From Demequina sp. (lineage in GTDB: Bacteria > Actinomycetota > Actinomycetes > Actinomycetales > Demequinaceae): a stretch of DNA of 64,000 nucleotides. Under the pieces are notes generated by a model. It was not told the origin of the DNA. It did not search any database and saw only the letters and a list, made by a program, of their open reading frames with translations. The stretch spans positions 1 to 64,000 of the forward strand of contig NZ_JADQBF010000013.1 in assembly GCF_016278775.1 (NCBI RefSeq), written 5' to 3'. The first letter of the stretch is position 1; every line of letters begins with the position of its first letter. Both the position numbers and the translations under genes were made by a program. Positions 9,865 through 16,674 of the stretch are shown here, piece after piece.

Positions 9865-10797
9865 ATGCGCCTCATCTTTGCCGGAACGCCAGACGTCGCG
9901 CTGCCCTCCCTTCAAGCGCTCGTGGACGCGGGCCACCAGATCGTGCTCGTCGTGACTCAGCCAGACGCGCGCGGCAAGCGGGGACGTGCACTCCACCCCA
10001 GCCCAGTGAAGGTGAGGGCTCAAGAACTGGGTCTCGCGGTGGCGACGCCAGAGAAGGCCTCCGACCCTGCGTTTGTTGACCATGTGCGCTCGCTCGAAGC
10101 CGACGCCGCAGCCGTCGTTGCCTACGGGCAGATCCTGCGCCCTGCGCTGCTCGAGGCGACGCGGCTCGGCTGGGTGAATCTCCACTTCTCGGTGTTGCCC
10201 GCATGGCGCGGCGCGGCGCCAGTGCAGAGGGCCATTCAGGCCGGAGACGATGTCACGGGCGCCTCGACGTTCCTGATCGAGGCGGGCCTGGACACGGGCC
10301 CCGTGATTGGCCAAGCGACCGAACGCATCCGCCCCACGGATACCGCTGGTGACCTCCTGGCGCGGCTGGCCGAGGTGGGCGCACCGCTTCTCAAGGACTC
10401 TCTCGAGGCGCTCGACGGGGGGTACGCGGCGCCGATGCCACAGACGGAAGACGGCGTAAGCCATGCGGCCAAACTCACCCGCGAGGACGCCTCAATCAGG
10501 TGGGACTTGCCCGCCCTCGTTGTCGACCGCGCCATCAGGGCGTGCACACCGGCTCCTGGCGCATGGACGACGCTTCCCGACGGGTCCACGGCCAAGGTGG
10601 GTCCGGTGACGCTCGAAGACGGGCCGGGGACGACCCCTGGCCTACTGCGAGGCGACGGCGACGGCGTCACCGTAGGCACCGGAACCTCTCCAGTGAGGCT
10701 GAGTTGGATCCAGCCAGCAGGCAAGAGCGCGATGGACGCGAGCGATTGGTGGCGAGGAGCCCGGTGGGGCGAATCGGCGCAATTGGGCGAGGCATGA
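9865..10797 (+). CDS. fmt: Methionyl-tRNA formyltransferase
   Basis: Fmt formylates initiator Met-tRNA using 10-formyl-THF. The 310-residue protein starts MRLIFAGTPDVALPSLQAL, contains the folate/catalytic region with the NLHFSVLPAWRGAAPVQ motif and DTGPVIGQ, and has the C-terminal tRNA-binding domain with GKSAMDASDWWRGARW. An ATG three codons upstream (9856) is possible, but the family N-terminus and the -10 spacing favour 9865. The stop overlaps rsmB by 4 nt (ATGA). Confidence 0.96.
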   Translation: MRLIFAGTPDVALPSLQALVDAGHQIVLVVTQPDARGKRGRALHPSPVKVRAQELGLAVATPEKASDPAFVDHVRSLEADAAAVVAYGQILRPALLEATRLGWVNLHFSVLPAWRGAAPVQRAIQAGDDVTGASTFLIEAGLDTGPVIGQATERIRPTDTAGDLLARLAEVGAPLLKDSLEALDGGYAAPMPQTEDGVSHAAKLTREDASIRWDLPALVVDRAIRACTPAPGAWTTLPDGSTAKVGPVTLEDGPGTTPGLLRGDGDGVTVGTGTSPVRLSWIQPAGKSAMDASDWWRGARWGESAQLGEA

Positions 10798-12140
10798 ACG
10801 ACCCTGCGCGGCGCGCCGCTCTCGACTGCGTGCTCGCCGTCGAGGTCGACGGCGCCTACGCAAACTTGGTGATGCCCGCAATCCTCCGCCAGGCGCGGCT
10901 AGGCGGACGGGAGGCGGCGTTTGCGACGGAGTTGGCATATGGCACGCTCCGGATGAGCGGACTCTATGACGCGGTCATCGCCCACGCCGCGAACCGCAGG
11001 CCAGACTCGCTTGAGGTGCCCGTGCGGGCGATCCTGTGGCTCGGGGCCCACCAGGCCCTGTCGATGAGCACCGCACCGCACGCGGCGGTATCAGAGACGG
11101 TCGACCTTGCGAAGGATTCCGGGGCCGGCCGAGCCAGCGGGCTCGTCAACGCGGTCATGCGCAGGATCGTGGAGAGGGACCGTGAGGCGTGGCTCGCTGT
11201 GGTGGCATCGGGAAATGGCCGGGCTGCGGTGGCCACGAGGCACTCTCATCCGGAGTGGATCGTCGCTGAGCTGGAACGATCACTTGCCGCGAGGGGCCGT
11301 TCAGGCGAGATCGAGTCGCTCCTGGCGGCCCACAACGTGCCGGCCGCCGTCACACTCGCGGCGCGGCCAGGGCTGACCGACCGCGATGCATTGGCTCAAG
11401 CGACAGGGGGAGATCGGACCACTCTGTCGCCGTATGGGGTCGCCCTCCACGGTGGCTCACCGCGTGGGATCGCCGACGTCGAGGCCGGACTTGCGGGAGT
11501 GCAGGACGAGGGCAGCCAGGTGGTCGCTGCCGCGCTGGCTTCGGAGCGTGCCAGGGCCTTCACGGCGGGGGAGCGCTGGCTCGACGCGTGTGCTGGCCCT
11601 GGTGGCAAGACGGCGCTGCTTGGCGCGCTGGCGGCGGGTCGCGGCGCACATCTCGACGCGGTCGAGCTACACGAGCATCGCGTGCGCCTGGTGGAGCAGA
11701 ACGTGCGCGCCCTGCCCGGCGGCACTGTGGATGTCTTCACCGGCGACTCGACCACGTGGAACGGCGGACCGTACGACCGCATCCTGATCGATGCCCCCTG
11801 CACCGGAATCGGCGCCTTGAGACGGCGCCCGGAATCGCGGTGGCGGCGTTCAGCCGAGGTTCTCGGCGAGCTCACCTCGCTCCAGGCCGCGCTGGTGGGC
11901 CACGCGGCAGAGATCCTCGCACCTGGTGGCGTCATCGCGTACGTCACGTGTTCGCCAGTGGTGGCAGAGACCACGGACATCGTCGCCGCGTCCGGACTGC
12001 AGCTGCTTGACGCTCGCGCGGCGGTCGCGGAGGTGACCGGCACCGAGAACGACGCGTGGGGCACCGGACCAGATGTACAGATGTGGACGCACGTCCACGG
12101 CACTGACTCGATGTATCTGGCGCTATTGGTTCATGCCTAG
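10794..12140 (+). CDS. rsmB: 16S rRNA (cytosine-967-C5)-methyltransferase
   Basis: RsmB/Sun methylates C967 of 16S rRNA. The 448-residue protein has an N-terminal NusB-like RNA-binding domain (residues about 1-150, with AFATELAYGTLRM) and a C-terminal Rossmann methyltransferase with the SAM loop DACAGPGGKTALLG. Both catalytic cysteines are present, in DAPCTGIG (about residue 336) and YVTCSP (about 386). The ATG overlaps the fmt stop. In many actinobacteria rpe follows directly; here an 11-kb sugar locus lies between. Confidence 0.94.
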   Translation: MNDPARRAALDCVLAVEVDGAYANLVMPAILRQARLGGREAAFATELAYGTLRMSGLYDAVIAHAANRRPDSLEVPVRAILWLGAHQALSMSTAPHAAVSETVDLAKDSGAGRASGLVNAVMRRIVERDREAWLAVVASGNGRAAVATRHSHPEWIVAELERSLAARGRSGEIESLLAAHNVPAAVTLAARPGLTDRDALAQATGGDRTTLSPYGVALHGGSPRGIADVEAGLAGVQDEGSQVVAAALASERARAFTAGERWLDACAGPGGKTALLGALAAGRGAHLDAVELHEHRVRLVEQNVRALPGGTVDVFTGDSTTWNGGPYDRILIDAPCTGIGALRRRPESRWRRSAEVLGELTSLQAALVGHAAEILAPGGVIAYVTCSPVVAETTDIVAASGLQLLDARAAVAEVTGTENDAWGTGPDVQMWTHVHGTDSMYLALLVHA

Positions 12141-12223
12141 ACCCCGGGGAGCGGGGGCGTGGGGAGGGGTTCCGCAAACTCGAGGGGCGGGGCGTGGGTG
12201 GAAAGTCGCGTGGCCCGACCAAA

Positions 12224-12249
12224 GCGTTTGAGTTTGCGGTCGCAAACGC
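12224..12249 (+). promoter_or_regulatory. Nested palindrome upstream of lacI (candidate operator)
   Basis: GTTTGCG-GT-CGCAAAC at 12232-12247 is a perfect inverted repeat. It is flanked by GCGTTTG (12224-12230), which also pairs with CAAACGC (12243-12249). A related CGCAAAC half-site occurs near 12173. The site lies about 26 bp upstream of the predicted lacI -10 hexamer, suitable for autoregulation. It differs from the CG-centred sites in front of the binding-protein gene. Confidence 0.55.
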
Positions 12250-12272
12250 CCAAGAGTGGACCGCCGGGCCGC

Positions 12273-12278
12273 TAGGGT
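12273..12278 (+). promoter_or_regulatory. Predicted lacI -10 hexamer
   Basis: TAGGGT would start transcription near 12285-12286. An ATG at 12286 would make this leaderless, but a strong GGAGG (12316-12320) lies 7 nt before GTG 12328, so a leader of about 42 nt is more likely. Confidence 0.4.
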
Positions 12279-12327
12279 GGTGGAGATGGAACGGGGGAGA
12301 TTCTTACCGAGTAGTGGAGGAACCACG

Positions 12328-13365
12328 GTGACAGCGCCCGCAAGACATGGGCGGCGTCCAACGATTGCCGAGATCGCGTCGAGGTCAGGAGTCTCGTCTG
12401 GCGCGGTCTCGTACGCTCTCAATGGCCGTCCAGGCGTTTCGGATGAGACGCGAGCGCGCATCATCGCTATTGCAGAAGAGATTGGCTGGGTTCCGAGCAA
12501 CGCCGCTCGTGCGTTGCGGGGTGGGGCGGCGTCGGCCATTGGCTTGGTGATTGCCAGGGAACCGTCGGATCTTGGCGTGGAACCGTTCTTCATGGCGTTC
12601 ATCGCCGGAATCGAGCAAGTGCTATCAGAGCACGGCTTCGCGCTCATGCTTCAGGTGACTGCTCGTAAGGAGCAGGAGTTGGCCACCTACCGCAACTGGT
12701 GGTCAGCACGTCGGGTCGACGGGATCATTCTGACCGACCTGAAGGTCGATGACGAGCGTCTTGCCTTGCTTGCCGGCATTGGCCTTCCTGCAGTGGTCGT
12801 GGGGGATCCCGCCTATGCGAATGGTGCCACTACGGTGTGGAGCGACGACGCCCACGCCGCGCAGGCGGCTGTCGAAAGACTGTCTCGATTGGGTCATACA
12901 CGCATCGCGCACGTCGCCGGGCCCGCGCAGTTTGCGCATACCCGTGTGCGTAGCGAGGCGATGAGGCGAGAGTGCCATGAGCGCGGAATGGCGATGCTGG
13001 GCGAAATCAACACGGACTACAGCCTCGCCGCAGGAACGCAAGCGTGCGAAGATCTGCTCTCTCTCCCTGAACCTCCCACCGCGATCGTGTTCGACAATGA
13101 CGTAACGGCGCTCGCCGGCTTGCGGGTGGCGCGGTCCGCTGGCCTGAGGGTGCCCGACGATCTTTCGATCCTGGCGTGGGACGACTCTCCCTTGTGTGAG
13201 ATTTCGGAGCCGCCGCTGAGCGCGTTGAGACGGGATGTGCCGTCGTACGGCGCAAGTGCCGCCACCGTGCTTCTTCATCTGATTCAGCACGGCGAGGCGG
13301 TGTCGGTGCGCGCCGACTCCGCACAGCTGGTGGAGCGCGGCAGTCTCGCGCAAGCACGCCCGTAG
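12328..13365 (+). CDS. LacI-family transcriptional regulator of the mannoside locus
   Basis: This 345-residue LacI-type repressor has an N-terminal helix-turn-helix (PTIAEIASRSGVSSGAVSYA, residues about 10-30), the hinge region ending AARALRGG, and a periplasmic-binding-protein-like ligand domain with SILAWDDSPLCEI near the end. GTG 12328 has GGAGG 7 nt upstream and gives the usual family length; ATG 12286 is the alternative. It heads the sugar-uptake genes and is the obvious candidate to bind the operator-like sites at 13396-13453. The inducer is unknown; mannose or a manno-oligosaccharide is inferred from neighbouring enzymes. Confidence 0.88.
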   Translation: MTAPARHGRRPTIAEIASRSGVSSGAVSYALNGRPGVSDETRARIIAIAEEIGWVPSNAARALRGGAASAIGLVIAREPSDLGVEPFFMAFIAGIEQVLSEHGFALMLQVTARKEQELATYRNWWSARRVDGIILTDLKVDDERLALLAGIGLPAVVVGDPAYANGATTVWSDDAHAAQAAVERLSRLGHTRIAHVAGPAQFAHTRVRSEAMRRECHERGMAMLGEINTDYSLAAGTQACEDLLSLPEPPTAIVFDNDVTALAGLRVARSAGLRVPDDLSILAWDDSPLCEISEPPLSALRRDVPSYGASAATVLLHLIQHGEAVSVRADSAQLVERGSLAQARP

Positions 13366-13395
13366 GAAGCGCCTCCCGCTCGCAAGTCACAATTC

Positions 13396-13455
13396 GGCAA
13401 CGATCAACCTCCCAAGACTTAATCGATTGACCAGGACCGTCTTAATCGTTAAAGT
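13396..13455 (+). promoter_or_regulatory. Sugar-uptake promoter with three phased LacI-type operators
   Basis: TTGACC (13427-13432) and TAAAGT (13450-13455) with a 17-bp spacer form a near-consensus promoter. Two CG-centred near-palindromes overlap it: TTAATCGATTGA (13419-13430) meets the -35 and TTAATCGTTAAA (13442-13453) meets the -10. A weaker third site is centred on CG 13401-13402. The three centres (13401, 13424, 13447) are exactly 23 bp apart. Binding would block RNA polymerase. A leader of about 63 nt with GAGGAAG (13514-13520) precedes the first uptake gene. Confidence 0.7.
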
Positions 13456-13524
13456 CCTGAGTGTCGCACTCGCGACCCGCCGCAGCGTCGCTGCGGGCGT
13501 CGAGCACGTAACAGAGGAAGATCA

Positions 13525-14847
13525 ATGAGGATTCGCACAGTCACCGCCATGGCGGCAATGACCGGACTCACTCTCGCGATCGCTGGCTGCAGTGGCAGCG
13601 ACGACGGGACCAACACCCCAGCGCCCGACTCCACGGGCGGCCAAGCGTCGGAAATCACCGGTGACATCACCGTGCTGACCCAACGCACCGACATCGTCGA
13701 CACGATATTCGCCGACTACAAGACGCAGTTCGAAGAGCTCTATCCAGGCGTCAACGTCACGTTTGAAGCGATCACCGACTACGAGGGTGAAGTGACCACC
13801 CGCATGAGCACGGACGACTACGGCGACGTCCTGCTGATCCCCAACTCCGTCAAGGCGAGCGACCTTCCCGACTTCTTTGAGCCGCTGGGAACAGTGGAGG
13901 AACTGTCACAGACCTACCGGTTCATTACGACCGAACAGAACTACGACGGTCTGTCGTACGGAATCGCCATCACCGGCAACGCGAGCGGGCTCGTTTACAA
14001 CAAGAGGGTGTGGGACGAAGCCGGTGTGTCCGAACTGCCGACCACGCCAGAAGAGTTCATCGCGGCATTGCAAATGATCAAGGACAACACCGATGCAATT
14101 CCGCTATACACCAACTACGCCGACGGGTGGCCGCTCACGCAGTGGGAATCCAACCGGTGTGAGATCACTGCGAACCCCAACTGCGTCAACGAGCTCGCCG
14201 AGACCGACGCCCCATGGACAGAGGGCAGCGATCACTACGTGATCGATTCGCTCATCTACGACGCGGTCGCTGCCGGACTCACCGAGCCGGACCCGACCAC
14301 CACCAACTGGGAACAGTCAAAGGGTGACCTCGGCGACGGCACCATCGCGACGATGGCGCTTGGCTCGTGGGCAATCGTGCAGATGCAGGACGCTGCGACG
14401 GACGCCGCCGACATTGGGTACTTGCCGTTTCCCGTCCAGGTCGATGGCGCTTTCCACTCCGTCATCTCGGGAGACTACAAGAACGCGATCAATGTGAACT
14501 CGGACAATAAGGCCGCTGCGAGGGCATGGATTGACTGGTTCGCGGACGAGTCCGGCTATGCCACCGACCAGGGAGGAATCGCTCCTCGTATCGACGGTCC
14601 AACGCCTGATACGTTGGCCGACTTTGCAGCCGCCGACGTCCAGTACATCGAACTCACTCCCGCTCCCGAAGGCAAAGAAAGCCTCGTGAACGACATCGAT
14701 CAGGCGGGCGAGATCGGCCTGTGGGCCCCCGACTACCGCCAACGCATCGTGGACGCTGCGCGCGGCGCCAGGGACGAGTCCAAACAGGACATCTTCGATG
14801 ACCTGAACTCGCGTTGGGCCTCGGCCCGAGCTCAGGTAGCCGGCTAG
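13525..14847 (+). CDS. ABC sugar-binding lipoprotein
   Basis: This is an extracellular solute-binding protein (family 1) delivering a sugar to the adjacent permeases. The 440-residue precursor has a lipoprotein signal with lipobox LAIAGC and acylated Cys22, followed by a Ser/Asp/Thr-rich linker. The mature part has the binding-protein character (DITVLTQRTDIVDTIFADYK; LGSWAIVQM). It is the first gene after the operator-covered promoter. The substrate is inferred to be a beta-mannoside or oligosaccharide from the downstream beta-mannosidase. Confidence 0.92.
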   Translation: MRIRTVTAMAAMTGLTLAIAGCSGSDDGTNTPAPDSTGGQASEITGDITVLTQRTDIVDTIFADYKTQFEELYPGVNVTFEAITDYEGEVTTRMSTDDYGDVLLIPNSVKASDLPDFFEPLGTVEELSQTYRFITTEQNYDGLSYGIAITGNASGLVYNKRVWDEAGVSELPTTPEEFIAALQMIKDNTDAIPLYTNYADGWPLTQWESNRCEITANPNCVNELAETDAPWTEGSDHYVIDSLIYDAVAAGLTEPDPTTTNWEQSKGDLGDGTIATMALGSWAIVQMQDAATDAADIGYLPFPVQVDGAFHSVISGDYKNAINVNSDNKAAARAWIDWFADESGYATDQGGIAPRIDGPTPDTLADFAAADVQYIELTPAPEGKESLVNDIDQAGEIGLWAPDYRQRIVDAARGARDESKQDIFDDLNSRWASARAQVAG

Positions 14848-14857
14848 TTCGACCAGG

Positions 14858-14896
14858 GCCGTCCCGCTCCTCCTTACATCGGAGGAGCGGGACGGC
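14858..14896 (+). promoter_or_regulatory. 16-bp intercistronic stem-loop
   Basis: Left arm 14858-14873 and right arm 14881-14896 pair perfectly over 16 bp around a 7-nt loop TTACATC. No T tract follows, so a standard intrinsic terminator is unlikely. Its place between binding-protein and permease genes fits partial termination or 3'-end protection that keeps binding-protein mRNA in excess. Confidence 0.75.
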
Positions 14897-14941
14897 TCCG
14901 ACCGCTCGAGACAACGTCCACCGGCCCACCTCGGAGTCGCC

Positions 14942-15856
14942 ATGCCCACTTCACTGAAGACCGCACCGCGCTCGGCGAAGCGCCGCATCAGCGTGCCGCG
15001 GTCCATCGTTCCTTGGCTGTTTCTCGCCGTGCCCCTTGCCCTGCTCATCACGTTCACCTTCATCCCGGTGGCGAACATGTTCTGGTACTCGTTCACATCG
15101 TGGAACGGCATCAGCAAAGACAAAGACGTCGTGGGCCTCAGCAACTACATCGATCTCTTCACGCGACCGGAACTGTTCAGGGTCTTCTTCGTCAGCCTCT
15201 ACTACTTCGCTGCGTCATTTGTACAGATGGCATTGGCGCTGTACTTCGCGACCATCCTGTCGTTCAGCACCAGGTTCAGGAACCTCTTCAAAGGCATTCT
15301 GTTTTTCCCGTACCTCATCAATGGTGTCGCCATCGGCTTCACCTTTCTCTACTTCTTCCGTCCGGGGGGAACCCTTGACGCTGGTTTGGAGCTGCTCGGC
15401 TTGGGAGACCACCAACAGTTCTGGCTGGGCAATCCCGACATCATCAACTTCTCGCTGGCAGGCACGTCCGTATGGCGCTACATGGGCCTCAACTTCGTGC
15501 TGTTTCTTGGTGCCATCCAGTCCGTGAGCCCTTCGCTGTACGAAGCGGCGGAGCTTGACGGAGCGGGGAGGTGGGCCCAATTCCGCTACATCATCTTGCC
15601 GAGCATCAAGCCCATCGTGAGCCTGTCCTTCATCCTGGCGATCTCCGGCAGCCTTGCGGTCTTTGAGATCCCGTACATCATGACGGGCGGCGCCAATGGC
15701 TCCAAGACCTTCGTGATTCAGACCATTGACATGGCCTTCGAGTATCGCAAGGTGGGGCTCGCGTCTGCCATGGCCGTGGTGCTGCTCTTCATCGTCCTGC
15801 TCATCACCTGGATCCAACGCCGCATCGTGCCCGACGAGAAAGTGAACCTGACCTGA
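14942..15856 (+). CDS. ABC sugar transporter permease, MalF type
   Basis: This inner-membrane permease of a carbohydrate importer (CUT1 class) has 304 residues and about six membrane segments, beginning with VPWLFLAVPLALLITFTFIP near residue 20. The EAA loop that contacts the ATPase is visible as YEAAELDGAGRWAQFRYIIL. The start has GGAG 5 nt upstream. Its stop overlaps the next permease by one base (TGATG). No cognate sugar-import ATPase is encoded nearby, so a shared MsiK/MsmX-type ATPase is likely. Confidence 0.92.
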   Translation: MPTSLKTAPRSAKRRISVPRSIVPWLFLAVPLALLITFTFIPVANMFWYSFTSWNGISKDKDVVGLSNYIDLFTRPELFRVFFVSLYYFAASFVQMALALYFATILSFSTRFRNLFKGILFFPYLINGVAIGFTFLYFFRPGGTLDAGLELLGLGDHQQFWLGNPDIINFSLAGTSVWRYMGLNFVLFLGAIQSVSPSLYEAAELDGAGRWAQFRYIILPSIKPIVSLSFILAISGSLAVFEIPYIMTGGANGSKTFVIQTIDMAFEYRKVGLASAMAVVLLFIVLLITWIQRRIVPDEKVNLT

Positions 15857-16674
15857 TGCGCTACGTCTACGACACCGCAAAGTACGTCACGCTCGTCGTT
15901 GCCTCGATCGTGACCCTGATGCCGTTGGTCACGATTGTCATGGCGTCCTTCAAGACGGCGCGAGAGTTTCAGACGACCGGCCCGTTCACCCTTCCTGAGA
16001 ACTTCGACTTCGAAAACTACGTGACCGCGTTCACCAGTGGCCGGATGGCCCAGGGGTTCATGAACACGATGATCATCCTGCTGGTCTCCATCACGGGCAC
16101 GGTGATCATTGGCGCCATGACCGCCTACGCGCTTGATCGCTTCGATTTTCGACTGAAGAAGGTCGTCGTCGGAGCGTTCCTCCTCGCCGTGCTGGTGCCG
16201 GCTGTGACCACGCAGGTGGCGACGTTCCAAGTAGTCAACTACCTCGGCTTGTACAACTCCCGGTGGGCGGCGATCGTGCTATTCCTGGGCACAGACATCG
16301 TGTCGATCTACATCTTCCTCCAGTTCATCCGAGCCATTCCGCGGGAACTGGACGAGGCGGCCACGCTGGAGGGAGCGGGACATCTGCGGATCTTCTGGCA
16401 GATCATCTTTCCGCTGCTCAAGCCGGCGATAGCCACCGTCGTCATTATCAAGGGGTTCGCCGCCTACAACGAGTTCTACATTCCGTTTCTGTACATGCCG
16501 TCCAGTGACCTGGGGGTCATCTCCACGTCGCTATTCAGGTTCACGGGTCCGTTTGGTGCGCACTGGGAGGTGATCGCAGCCGGCGTCATGATCGTGATTG
16601 TGCCGACGCTCCTGATCTTCCTGCTGCTACAGCGGTACATCTACAACGGCTTTACCCAAGGAGCAGCGAAGTGA
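15856..16674 (+). CDS. ABC sugar transporter permease, MalG type
   Basis: This second permease (272 residues, about six membrane segments) has the EAA loop as LDEAATLEGAGHLRIFWQII and the usual N-terminal segment TLVVASIVTLMPLVTIVMAS. It should pair with the preceding MalF-type protein. ATG 15856 shares a base with the upstream TGA, and its own stop overlaps the beta-mannosidase GTG by 4 nt, so the three genes are translationally coupled. Confidence 0.92.
   Translation: MRYVYDTAKYVTLVVASIVTLMPLVTIVMASFKTAREFQTTGPFTLPENFDFENYVTAFTSGRMAQGFMNTMIILLVSITGTVIIGAMTAYALDRFDFRLKKVVVGAFLLAVLVPAVTTQVATFQVVNYLGLYNSRWAAIVLFLGTDIVSIYIFLQFIRAIPRELDEAATLEGAGHLRIFWQIIFPLLKPAIATVVIIKGFAAYNEFYIPFLYMPSSDLGVISTSLFRFTGPFGAHWEVIAAGVMIVIVPTLLIFLLLQRYIYNGFTQGAAK

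Noticed and set aside
12286-12327. ATG 12286 as a leaderless start of lacI
   Set aside because: The -10 spacing fits (7 nt), but GGAGG before GTG 12328 is strong and gives the usual LacI N-terminus and length. Kept as an alternative only.
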